Below, one piece after another: positions 55,714 to 63,462 of a stretch of 64,000 bases of DNA. How positions within the stretch are numbered: position 1 is the stretch's first letter; each line of letters opens with the position of its first letter. The translations under genes were made by a program, and so were the position numbers. Source of the stretch: Candidatus Anaerostipes avistercoris (GTDB taxonomy: Bacteria > Bacillota > Clostridia > Lachnospirales > Lachnospiraceae); assembly GCA_019119895.1 (NCBI GenBank), contig DWWD01000023.1, positions 1 through 64,000 on the forward strand. Direction: 5' to 3'. The notes beneath the pieces are model-generated. The model had not been told where the DNA came from, ran no database searches, and saw only the letters and a list, made by a program, of their open reading frames with translations.

Positions 55714-55745
55714 GTTCTGATTGTTTATAATCGTAAAATCAGAAC
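55714..55745. promoter_or_regulatory. Inverted repeat upstream of the nuclease-like gene
   Basis: GTTCTGATT and AATCAGAAC, perfect 9-bp arms 14 bp apart, lie 30-60 bp before the start codon, with TATAAA on the minus strand inside the loop. It may be an operator over a promoter or a leader hairpin between the 52-bp array and the gene. Confidence 0.55.
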
Positions 55746-55873
55746 TTTTGATTGAATCGCGATTAAGATCTGGTTTCCTCAACTTTGTTTTATCTTAATT
55801 TCTCAATAAATATGCTGAAATTAGACATCTGCTAAATTCATTTCTTTAATATTGGAATCTTATGTTTTCTTTC

Positions 55874-56498
55874 CTCCTCCCATACTGATTTTTTTACTCC
55901 TGGGAGCTTGCTCCTCTGCTATTTTCTCCTCCTATGGTGATTTCTTATCTCACAGGAGGTCATCCCCTTGGTAATTTCTCCTCCCACACTAATCTTTTAT
56001 CTCACAGGAGGTCTTCCCCCTGGTAATTTCTCCTCCCACGCTAATCTTTTGTCTCACAGGAGGTCTTCCCCCTGATATTTTCTCCTCCTATGATACTTTC
56101 TCGCCCCACAGGAGGTCTTCCCCCTGATATTTTCTCCTCCCATGATTATTTCTCGCCCCACAGGAGGTCTTCCCCCTGATATTTTCTCCTCCCATGATTA
56201 TTTCTTGTCCCACAGGAGGTCTTCCCCCTGGTATCTTCTCCTCCCATGATACTTTCTCGCCCCACAGGAGGTCTTCCCCCCTGGCATCTTCTCCTCCTAT
56301 GCTGTCTTTTTACCCCATAGGAGATTTATTTCCCCGAGCTGTCTCCTCCTATACTAAATTCAAAATCCACAGGAGATTCTCTCTCCCAAATTACCTCCTC
56401 CTATATTAATTTCTTATCTCACAGGAGATAATCGCTCCTAAATTCTCTTCTCCTATCATAAATTTTCATCCTATGGGAGGCCTTTCTTCTTAAAATTT
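55874..56498 (-). repeat. Array of twelve 52-bp hairpin-forming tandem repeats
   Basis: Units start at 55874, 55926, 55978, 56030, 56082, 56134, 56186, 56238, 56291, 56343, 56395 and about 56447: period 52, once 53. Each has CTCCTCCYAYR, about 14 bp of loop, then CACAGGAGG (variants CATAGGAGA, CACAGGAGA, CCTGGGAGC), and a linker TCTTCCCCCTGATATTTT. As minus-strand RNA the stem CCUCCUGUG/CAUGGGAGG pairs over 9 bp with two G.U wobbles; on the plus strand those are C.A mismatches. The unit at 56291 is fully compensated (UCCUAUG/CAUAGGA), the unit at 55874 becomes CUCCCA/UGGGAG. 52 is not a multiple of 3, so this is not a protein repeat. Function unknown. Confidence 0.85.
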
Positions 56499-56562
56499 CT
56501 CTTATCCCGCTCTAATATATATAATATATCATTATTTTACATAATCTGGAAATACTATGAAA

Positions 56563-56596
56563 TAAAAAAATCCCGGAAGCCAAAACTTCCGGGATT
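56563..56596 (-). terminator. Terminator of rplM-rpsI
   Basis: AATCCCGGAAG pairs with CTTCCGGGATT on the minus strand, followed by T6. It separates the ribosomal operon from the 52-bp array. Confidence 0.9.
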
Positions 56597-56620
56597 GAAA
56601 TTCTCTTATATTCGAATCGA

Positions 56621-57013
56621 TTAACGTTTTGAGAACTGTGGTGCACGACGTGCTTTTCTGAGACCTGGTTTCTTTCTTTCTTTCATTCTCGGGTCCCTTG
56701 TTAAGAATCCAGCTTTCTTAAGAATCGGACGGAAATCTCCATCTACCTGTAATAAAGCTCTGGAAATACCATGACGGATTGCTCCAGCCTGTCCTGTAAA
56801 TCCACCACCATGAACGTTTACTAATACATCATATTTATCAAGAGTATCTGTAGCAACCAATGGCTGACGTACAACTACTTTTAATGTCTCTAATCCTAAA
56901 TATTCATCGATGTCTCTTTTATTGATTGTAATCTTACCAGTTCCAGGTACTAAATATACTCTGGCAACGCTGCTTTTTCTTCTACCAGTTCCATAATATT
57001 TTGCTGTAGCCAC
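56621..57013 (-). CDS. rpsI: 30S ribosomal protein S9
   Basis: 130 residues; the start [11 protein letters not shown] and the C-terminal [14 protein letters not shown] tail, which reaches the P-site tRNA, are diagnostic. Second gene after rplM (19 bp gap). Confidence 0.98.
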   Translation of the reverse strand: MATAKYYGTGRRKSSVARVYLVPGTGKITINKRDIDEYLGLETLKVVVRQPLVATDTLDKYDVLVNVHGGGFTGQAGAIRHGISRALLQVDGDFRPILKKAGFLTRDPRMKERKKPGLRKARRAPQFSKR

Positions 57014-57032
57014 TTCTTCGTCCTCCTTCTAA

Positions 57033-57467
57033 TTAATACTTGATCTCTAATGCTTTTGGCTGCTGAGCCTGATTGTTGTGCTCTGGGCCTGCATATACGT
57101 GAAGCTTCTTAATCATCTTTCTTCCTAAAGGACCTTTTGGAAGCATACCTTTTACTGCAAGATAAATTACATCTTCAGGTTTCTTAGCTAATTTTTCTCT
57201 TAATGTCTGCTCTTTCATTCCGCCGACATAGTCAGAATGATGATAGTAAATCTTCTGATCTAACTTCTTACCAGTTACTTTAATCTTATCTGCATTTACT
57301 ACGATTACATAATCACCTGTATCAATGTGAGGTGTATAAGTTGGTTTATTTTTTCCTCTTAAAATCTTAGCGATCTCTGATGTCAAACGTCCTAATGTAT
57401 GTCCTGTAGCATCAACTACATACCATTCTCTTTTAATTGTTGATGGGCTGGCCATAAAACTTTTCAT
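57033..57467 (-). CDS. rplM: 50S ribosomal protein L13
   Basis: 144 residues; [19 protein letters not shown] and [21 protein letters not shown] are the L13 signature. First gene of rplM-rpsI behind a structured leader and a perfect promoter. Confidence 0.98.
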   Translation of the reverse strand: MKSFMASPSTIKREWYVVDATGHTLGRLTSEIAKILRGKNKPTYTPHIDTGDYVIVVNADKIKVTGKKLDQKIYYHHSDYVGGMKEQTLREKLAKKPEDVIYLAVKGMLPKGPLGRKMIKKLHVYAGPEHNNQAQQPKALEIKY

Positions 57468-57510
57468 GGTGTTCCTCCTTAAATATTATCAATCCTTGTG
57501 TCTATATTCA

Positions 57511-57541
57511 AATACTCCCACCGGGGCTTTGGGGTAGTATT
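57511..57541 (-). promoter_or_regulatory. L13-type ribosomal protein leader hairpin
   Basis: In the leader RNA AATACT-A-CCC pairs with GGGAGTATT around a 12-nt loop, about 45-75 nt upstream of rplM. Position and shape fit the L13 leader motif of Firmicutes, where L13 is thought to repress its own operon; match is from memory. Confidence 0.6.
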
Positions 57542-57563
57542 TTCCCTCATGTCACAGTTTTAT

Positions 57564-57592
57564 ATTATATAACACGGACTCGGGCGTGTCAA
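57564..57592 (-). promoter_or_regulatory. Promoter of rplM-rpsI
   Basis: Perfect consensus on the minus strand: TTGACA (57587-57592), 17 bp, TATAAT (57564-57569), about 97 bp upstream of the rplM start. Confidence 0.9.
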
Positions 57593-57623
57593 TAGAATTT
57601 TTCACAAAATCAATCACTTCCCG

Positions 57624-58550
57624 TCAGATCAGATAGGTTACGATCGGCAGTGTAATCAGCGATAATAGTGTTGTAAGAACAATCCCCCGGCTGCACAGGG
57701 AACTGTCCATTCCATAATCCACGGCCAGCATAACCGGCATACTGCCATTTGGCATTCCGTACATTAATACCATAATGCCGGCAAGCATAGGATCCACTGA
57801 AAAATTTCGAATGATCAAACCTGCGATCACCGGAATCACCAGCATTTTGACAAATGTAAACTGGTACATTTTCCATTCCGTGAAAACTTCCCTTAAGGAC
57901 ATTTTAGCCAGAGAGACACCTGTCATCATCATGGATAACGGCACCGCTGCGCCGCCCAGATAATCCAGGAAATCAACTGCCGTTCCCGGCACTTCCGGCC
58001 GGAGGGAAAAGATGACCAACGAAACCAGGCACGCAAAAACTCCCGGATTGATCAGTTTTTTCCATTGAAAATGCACTTTCTCCGATGTTCTTTCTTTTTC
58101 AAAGAGATAAAATCCGTATGTATAAAACAGTATATTGAATACCAGCGTATACATTCCCACATAAAATATGGCCGTCTTTCCATACAATGCTTCAATCAAA
58201 GGAATACCCATGAAACCAAGATTGGAGAAAATCAGCATAACGCTGTACATATTTCTCATGCTGCTCTTAATCCTGAGGACACGAACAAACAGGGGACTGA
58301 CCGCTACCAGAGAAGCAAACAAGATCACCGCCAGCAGAGTGTTTGTCATCACCGACGACCAGGAGTAACTTCCATCGGATGATGTAATGCCGGTGATGAT
58401 CAGCGCCGGATTGAATATATTTACGATCAGCCTGGAAATTTGAGAGGCTCCGTCATCTGTGAGCCATCGTCTTTTATAACTGAAAGTTCCCAGAAGCATA
58501 AAGCCAAACAATACCAATAATTTCTGAAAAATAATCCAACTGTTTTCCAT
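57624..58550 (-). CDS. AEC-family (auxin efflux carrier-like) transporter
   Basis: 308 residues, ten predicted membrane helices in two five-helix bundles, with the NLGFMGIPL motif of the first bundle and MPNGSMPVMLAVDYG of the second. Family members move organic acids such as malate; the substrate is unknown. It lies 15 bp after truA on the same strand. Confidence 0.85.
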   Translation of the reverse strand: MENSWIIFQKLLVLFGFMLLGTFSYKRRWLTDDGASQISRLIVNIFNPALIITGITSSDGSYSWSSVMTNTLLAVILFASLVAVSPLFVRVLRIKSSMRNMYSVMLIFSNLGFMGIPLIEALYGKTAIFYVGMYTLVFNILFYTYGFYLFEKERTSEKVHFQWKKLINPGVFACLVSLVIFSLRPEVPGTAVDFLDYLGGAAVPLSMMMTGVSLAKMSLREVFTEWKMYQFTFVKMLVIPVIAGLIIRNFSVDPMLAGIMVLMYGMPNGSMPVMLAVDYGMDSSLCSRGIVLTTLLSLITLPIVTYLI

Positions 58551-58565
58551 TGTTCCTTTCCTTTT

Positions 58566-59315
58566 CTATTCTTCAAACTCCAGATATCGGATTCCTATCA
58601 AAGTAAGACCCTTTGCCGGAAGTTTTGGTCCCACAGGAACCCGCTCTTCAGATTCCAGAATTTCTTTCACCCATTCCGGATCCTTCTTTCCTCTGCCCAC
58701 TTCCAGCAGGGTGCCTGCCATCAGACGCACCATATTATAGAGGAAACCGCTTCCGGTAACCCGCATGATAATATAATTTCCATCCTGCCGGATATCGCAG
58801 GCATAGATTTCTCTCACATAAGAAGTGACCTGTGCCCGGCTGCTGCATAAACTGATGAAACAGTGTTCCCCGAGAAAATACCGGGCCGCTTCCTTCATTT
58901 TCTCCACGTCCAGGGGAACATATACAAAATGATGGTACCGCCGCGTGATCGGATTGTCAAAGGACGCATTGTAAAATGTGTATTCATATGTTTTCTGGGT
59001 ATCCTGAAACCGGGGATGAAAGTCTGCCGATACTTCTCTTGATGACTGAATGATAATGTCCTCGGGGAGTCTTGCATTCAGCGCCTGGGCCATTCTCTCT
59101 CCCGGTATTTTGCTTTTCGTATCAAATACTGCCACATTTCCAAGGGCATGAACTCCCGAATCTGTTCTGCTGGCTCCGATCACTTTGATTTCTTCTCCCA
59201 ACAGCTGTGACAGGTTGTCGTTTAATACCTTTTCTATCGTAATATCTTCGGGCTGGATCTGCCATCCGCAGTAATCCGTCCCGTCATAAGCTACTTCTAA
59301 TTTGATTCGTTTCAT
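58566..59315 (-). CDS. truA: tRNA pseudouridine(38-40) synthase TruA
   Basis: 249 residues; catalytic aspartate D52 in ASRTDSGVHALGNVA, with the usual KRIKLEVAYDGTDYCGWQ start and GSGFLYNMVRLMAGTLLEVG near the C-terminus. 3 bp after ecfT. Confidence 0.97.
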   Translation of the reverse strand: MKRIKLEVAYDGTDYCGWQIQPEDITIEKVLNDNLSQLLGEEIKVIGASRTDSGVHALGNVAVFDTKSKIPGERMAQALNARLPEDIIIQSSREVSADFHPRFQDTQKTYEYTFYNASFDNPITRRYHHFVYVPLDVEKMKEAARYFLGEHCFISLCSSRAQVTSYVREIYACDIRQDGNYIIMRVTGSGFLYNMVRLMAGTLLEVGRGKKDPEWVKEILESEERVPVGPKLPAKGLTLIGIRYLEFEE

Positions 59316-59318
59316 TTT

Positions 59319-60131
59319 CTAACTCCATGGGCTGTAAAAACTTAAATATACCATCCAGACGGTAAATAGAATCAAAATCGCATACGCGGCCAGATCTCTT
59401 TTCTCATAAATCAGCGGCCTTAATTTGGTCCTCCCCTCACCGCCGTGATAACATCTTGATTCCATGGCCATGGCAAGATCATTGGCCCGGCGGACTGCCG
59501 CGATAAACAGCGGCACAACGATCGGCACCATACTCTTCACTCTTTTGATCAGCCCTCCGGATTCAAAATCGATGCCTCTGGCTGTCTGAGCCTTCATGAT
59601 TTTGTCCAGTTCTTCTGTCAGAACCGGGATAAAACGCAGTGCAATGGACATAATCATGGCCATTACATGCACCGGTATCTTTATCTTATTCAAAAATCCC
59701 AGAGATTTCTCCAGGCCGTCTGTCAGCTGATTGGGCGTCGTCGTAAATGTAAGCAGTGAAGTTCCCAAAACCAGCATGATCAGCCTTGTTCCCAGGTAAA
59801 AAGCTGTCTCCAGCCCCTCATCTGTAATCCTGATCCATCTGGTATCGATTACTGCATTTCCCTCTTCAATAAACAGCATGTTAATCAAAACCGAAAATAT
59901 CAGAATCACCGCGATCGCCCGAAGCCCTTTTACAATATAGGAAACCGGAACTTTCGATATCGCAATGATTATGATCAGAAAAGCAAGGGACATGATATAG
60001 TTCACCGGTGATCTGTGCAGAAATAAGGTAACAACATATACCAGTGTTCCGAATAATTTTACCCGCGGATCCAGCCGATGGAGCAGTGAATCTGCCCTGT
60101 AATATTGTCCGATTGTAATATCTCTAAGCAT
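59319..60131 (-). CDS. ecfT: Energy-coupling factor transporter T component EcfT
   Basis: 270 residues, membrane protein with TARGIDFESGGLIKRVKS and AMESRCYHGGEGRTKLRPL coupling motifs. Shared scaffold of the housekeeping ECF module serving several vitamin S components. Overlaps ecfA2 by 8 bp. Confidence 0.94.
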   Translation of the reverse strand: MLRDITIGQYYRADSLLHRLDPRVKLFGTLVYVVTLFLHRSPVNYIMSLAFLIIIIAISKVPVSYIVKGLRAIAVILIFSVLINMLFIEEGNAVIDTRWIRITDEGLETAFYLGTRLIMLVLGTSLLTFTTTPNQLTDGLEKSLGFLNKIKIPVHVMAMIMSIALRFIPVLTEELDKIMKAQTARGIDFESGGLIKRVKSMVPIVVPLFIAAVRRANDLAMAMESRCYHGGEGRTKLRPLIYEKRDLAAYAILILFTVWMVYLSFYSPWS

Positions 60132-60987
60132 TGTCTCGCTTCTTTCTTATAACATCCATAATTGCTTCTTTCGTTTCTTCCAGAGTCAGAACATCTTCTT
60201 TTATCATAAATCCCCGTTCTCTCAATTCCTCTGCCAGGGATCTGTAAAATGGCACAGACAATCCTATAGCTTCCAACTCCTTTTTGTGAGAAAAAACTTC
60301 CCTTTTATCACCATCATACATCACTTCTCCGTGATTCATGACAATGACTCTGTCTGCACAGTCTGCTACATCCTCCATACTGTGTGACACCAGCAGAATC
60401 GCCATTCCTTTCTTCTGATGCAGCTTTTTCAGCAGATTTAAAATCTGGTCTCTTCCTGCCGGATCCAGACCGGCCGTCGGTTCATCCAGAACAAAATATT
60501 CCGGCTCCATGGCAAGAATACCGGCAATCGCCACTCTCCGCCTCTGTCCTCCAGACAATTCAAAGGGAGACTTATGGAAAATATTCTCCTCAATTCCCAC
60601 ATCCAGCAGAGCCTGGCGGGATATCACCTCTGCTTCTTCTCTTGTTTTGCCGAAATTCATCGGCCCAAAACATACATCATCCAGTACGGTTACCTCAAAC
60701 AGCTGGTATTCCGGATACTGAAAACAGACCCCGACTTTCCCTCTTAATTCCCGCAGAGGAAATCCCGGTTCGAAAATATCTCTTTCATTATATAATACCT
60801 TTCCCCCGGACGGTTTGAGCAGTCCATTCAGGTGCTGGATCAGTGTTGATTTCCCGGATCCGGTATGTCCGGCGATTCCCACAAACTCACCTTTTTTTAT
60901 TTCCAATTTTATGTTTTTTAATGCGTAATTCTTTTCCTTGGTGTTTTCTTCATATTTGTAACTGACATTTTCTAAACGAATTGACAT
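60124..60987 (-). CDS. ecfA2: Energy-coupling factor ATPase EcfA2
   Basis: 287 residues; Walker A GHTGSGKSTLIQHL, LSGGQRRRVAIAGILA, DEPTAGLDPAG. Second ATPase of the housekeeping ECF module; overlaps ecfA1 by 16 bp and ecfT by 8 bp. Confidence 0.95.
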   Translation of the reverse strand: MSIRLENVSYKYEENTKEKNYALKNIKLEIKKGEFVGIAGHTGSGKSTLIQHLNGLLKPSGGKVLYNERDIFEPGFPLRELRGKVGVCFQYPEYQLFEVTVLDDVCFGPMNFGKTREEAEVISRQALLDVGIEENIFHKSPFELSGGQRRRVAIAGILAMEPEYFVLDEPTAGLDPAGRDQILNLLKKLHQKKGMAILLVSHSMEDVADCADRVIVMNHGEVMYDGDKREVFSHKKELEAIGLSVPFYRSLAEELRERGFMIKEDVLTLEETKEAIMDVIRKKRDNA

Positions 60988-61820
60988 AATTCTTCCACCA
61001 GCTCTTCTTTCGTTATAATCTGATCCCTGATCGGGACGCCTTCTTTTCTCAGCTTATAGGCCAGTTCCGCTGCAGGCGGAACTTCCAGTCCCAGTTCTTT
61101 TAACATCTCTACCTGAGAAAAGACTTCCTTCGGCGTTCCATCCGCCGCAATTTTCCCTTCATCCATTACAATGACCCGATCCGCCAGAAGAACTTCTTCC
61201 ATGTGATGGGTCACCATAAGAATCGTAATGTTCTTCTCACGATTCAGCTCTTTTACCAGCGACAGTACATGACTCCGTCCCTGAGGATCCAGCATGGCAG
61301 TGGGCTCATCCAGGATAATACATTCCGGTTCCATAGCCATGATTCCGGCAATGGCAATTCTCTGTTTCTGTCCTCCTGACAGCCTGTTCGGACTTGCCTC
61401 CCTGTAAGCCGTCATACCAACATCCTCCAATGCTTTTGTTACTCTCTTCCAGATATCCTCCGTAGGCCGTCCCATATTTTCCGGTCCGAAGGCCACATCC
61501 TCATCGACCACTGCACCAACGATCTGATTATCAGGATTCTGAAATACAATTCCTGCGCTCTGACGTATCTTTAAAATCTGCTGCTGATCCCTGGTATCCA
61601 TTCCTTTTACATAGACCGCGCCTTCTGTCGGCAGAAGCAGTCCATTGATGTGCTTCGCGAGAGATGACTTTCCGGAACCATTCCTTCCAAGAATTGCTAT
61701 GAATTCTCCTTTTTCCACAGAAAAACTCATATCGTCAATGGCTTTTATTTCCTGCGTATTCTCAGAATCATCGTAAGTCATATATTTATGAATCAGATTT
61801 TTTACATTTATAATTGACAT
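60972..61820 (-). CDS. ecfA1: Energy-coupling factor ATPase EcfA1
   Basis: 282 residues; Walker [41 protein letters not shown]. First gene of ecfA1-ecfA2-ecfT-truA behind the promoter at 61848-61876. Confidence 0.95.
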   Translation of the reverse strand: MSIINVKNLIHKYMTYDDSENTQEIKAIDDMSFSVEKGEFIAILGRNGSGKSSLAKHINGLLLPTEGAVYVKGMDTRDQQQILKIRQSAGIVFQNPDNQIVGAVVDEDVAFGPENMGRPTEDIWKRVTKALEDVGMTAYREASPNRLSGGQKQRIAIAGIMAMEPECIILDEPTAMLDPQGRSHVLSLVKELNREKNITILMVTHHMEEVLLADRVIVMDEGKIAADGTPKEVFSQVEMLKELGLEVPPAAELAYKLRKEGVPIRDQIITKEELVEELCQFV

Positions 61821-61847
61821 AAATTTCTCCTTAACTCATTGGATTCT

Positions 61848-61876
61848 ATTATAGCAAGAAGAAGTTCTCCAGGCAA
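61848..61876 (-). promoter_or_regulatory. Promoter of ecfA1-ecfA2-ecfT-truA
   Basis: Minus strand TTGCCT (61871-61876), 17 bp, TATAAT (61848-61853), 27 bp before the ecfA1 start. Confidence 0.75.
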
Positions 61877-61919
61877 GTCATCCATCATGAGAGAAGAATT
61901 ACCCCATTCCTGACAATTC

Positions 61920-62537
61920 CTATTTTTGATTCGCTCTGGAACAAATCGCCTGAACCGGACAATTTTCATAGCACAATCCACAGTGGAGGCAGTTTTCCTG
62001 TCTGATTCTGTACACTTTTCCTTCTTCTATGCACTTTTGCGGACAGTTTCTCTTACATTTTCCACATCCGATGCATGCCTCAGTAATATAAAACCCTTTT
62101 TTCTTTGTCTTCTGCCCTCCCAGTGAAAAACTTTCTCTCTGGATTGGCGTTGTCCCAAGATCAAAAAATTCAATCTCACCTTTCCGGATACAGAAAGGAT
62201 CCAGAATGTATCTGCTGTCCCCCGGATACACATCATTCATAGAAGGATTTGCTTCAAAAATCCGGTCGATCCAGTATTTTGGGTCTTCCAGTTTTTCCAC
62301 CATGCCATTTAAACGCACTGCCTGGTATTCCCGGTTCATCCCTACGACAGCGGTTTCTCCTTTATCCATCAGCTGCCGATAAAAATCTTTTCCTCTGGAA
62401 GTACAGAAATACAATGTCTCATTTTCCACCAGCATTACATCGATCATTCGCACCTGGGGCCTTCCATTTTCATCCACTGTGGCAAATGCCGCATCTTTTA
62501 CCTCTCTCAAAATTTCCAAACATTTTTCCGCTGTCAT
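61920..62537 (-). CDS. FMN-binding split-barrel protein fused to a 2x[4Fe-4S] ferredoxin domain
   Basis: 205 residues: residues about 1-125 resemble pyridoxamine 5'-phosphate oxidase-like flavin-binding proteins (AAFATVDENGRPQVRMIDVM), and 145-205 is a two-cluster ferredoxin (CIGCGKCKRNCPQKC, CLHCGLCYENCPVQAIC). Likely an electron carrier or flavin reductase; substrate unknown. It interrupts the common order rplQ-ecfA1 and has its own promoter with a palindromic operator. Confidence 0.82.
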   Translation of the reverse strand: MTAEKCLEILREVKDAAFATVDENGRPQVRMIDVMLVENETLYFCTSRGKDFYRQLMDKGETAVVGMNREYQAVRLNGMVEKLEDPKYWIDRIFEANPSMNDVYPGDSRYILDPFCIRKGEIEFFDLGTTPIQRESFSLGGQKTKKKGFYITEACIGCGKCKRNCPQKCIEEGKVYRIRQENCLHCGLCYENCPVQAICSRANQK

Positions 62538-62551
62538 ACTTCCTCCTATTC

Positions 62552-62606
62552 GTTGTAATGTTTATGATTACAACTATTTTATAACACATCCGGGAAATAA
62601 CGTCAA
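62552..62606 (-). promoter_or_regulatory. Promoter with palindromic operator for the FMN/ferredoxin gene
   Basis: Minus strand TTGACG (62601-62606), 17 bp, TATAAA (62578-62583). Directly downstream lies GTTGTAAT-N7-ATTACAAC (62552-62574), a perfect 8-bp-armed palindrome at the expected start site. Binding there would block transcription. It is not a Rex or FNR consensus; the cognate repressor is unknown. Confidence 0.78.
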
Positions 62607-62607
62607 T

Positions 62608-62640
62608 ACAAAAAGAGTACCCCGTTTCCGGAATACCCTC
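62608..62640 (-). terminator. Terminator of the rpoA-rplQ transcript
   Basis: On the minus strand GAG and TATTCCG pair with CGGGGTA and CTC (two G.T pairs, a 2-nt bulge, GAAA loop), followed by T5. It lies beyond the three hairpin repeats. Confidence 0.65.
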
Positions 62641-62676
62641 ATGTGTTGTCGATTTGGAATTTTATAATAACTATTA

Positions 62677-62842
62677 TCTCACTAAACTCACGCTGCGTCT
62701 TTGAGTTGCGTTCGTTAAGTGTTCCTGGTATCATCTCTCAACTAAACTCATCCGTCGCCTGCGGCTCGGATTCCTTAAGGTTCGAGATGGGCTTTCTCAC
62801 TAAACTCACGCTGCGTCTTTGACTTGCGTTCGTTAAGTGTTC
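62677..62842. repeat. Three 59-bp-spaced hairpin repeats downstream of rplQ
   Basis: Copies at 62677-62724 and 62795-62842 are almost identical (start TCTCACTAAACTCACGC, end CGTTCGTTAAGTGTTC); the middle one at 62736-62785 is diverged but keeps CTAAACTCA and TTAAGGTTC. Spacing is 59 bp. In minus-strand RNA, CACTTAAC pairs with GTTTAGTG (one T.T) and the inner stem ACGC/GCGT; in the middle copy the inner stem is ATCCG/CGGAT, a compensatory change. It may be a dispersed palindromic element, mRNA-end structures, or both. Confidence 0.75.
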
Positions 62843-62847
62843 AATGC

Positions 62848-63384
62848 CTATACTAATTCAAGTAATACTTCTAATGCCCCGTCACCTTTACGCTGAGCGA
62901 TTTTAACGATTCTTGTGTATCCACCGTTGCGTTCAGCATATTTTGGTGCGTACTCATCAAATAATTTCTGAGTTAAGTCTACTTTCTTTGTATTTGCTTT
63001 CTTACCAGCTGCATCTGTTGGAACTTCTGTTACTGGATATAATACTTTCAGCATCTGTCTTCTTGCGTGGAGACGAGATGGCATATCTTTCTTGATTTCT
63101 TTCTGAACAGTTTCATATACTGTAACTTTCTTTCCGTCTACAACTTCTTTTACACGTTTTCCATCATCATCTTTTTTCGCTACTTTTGCGTCAACTGTTA
63201 CTGTTTCGAAGTTGTCTTTTTCTCTTACTGCCAGAGCGATCAGCTTCTCAGCAACTTTGCGGATCTCTTTTGCTTTCGCTTCTGTTGTAATGATTTTTCC
63301 ATGATAAAGCAGGTTTGTAACCTCTGCACGGATTAATGCTTTTCTCTGAGAAGAAGTTCTTCCCAATTTTCTATATTTTGCCAT
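62848..63384 (-). CDS. rplQ: 50S ribosomal protein L17
   Basis: N-terminal [23 protein letters not shown] and C-terminal [24 protein letters not shown] are L17. At 178 residues it is about 55 longer than the usual ~120 because of an insertion (about residues 62-120, [19 protein letters not shown]...) found in related clostridia. Downstream of rpoA (78 bp). Confidence 0.97.
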   Translation of the reverse strand: MAKYRKLGRTSSQRKALIRAEVTNLLYHGKIITTEAKAKEIRKVAEKLIALAVREKDNFETVTVDAKVAKKDDDGKRVKEVVDGKKVTVYETVQKEIKKDMPSRLHARRQMLKVLYPVTEVPTDAAGKKANTKKVDLTQKLFDEYAPKYAERNGGYTRIVKIAQRKGDGALEVLLELV

Positions 63385-63462
63385 TTTAAATTTGACCTCC
63401 TGTGATTTTTCGCCTTGCTTACTTCTTCCTTCAGCCTAGGCGGGTCTTACTCTTGTTTTTAG

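Noticed and set aside
56194-56409. Open frame of 71 codons inside the 52-bp array
   Set aside because: The period is not a multiple of three, so the frame changes meaning at each unit. It is open only because the unit has few stops; no RBS with start is conserved among units.
55874-56498. CRISPR array
   Set aside because: The whole 52-bp unit is similar from copy to copy, including the segments that would be spacers. The units diverge gradually and no cas gene is nearby.
52409-56500. Integrated mobile element
   Set aside because: The segment looks accessory and decayed, but no integrase, transposase, relaxase or direct-repeat boundary was seen, so no mobile element is annotated.
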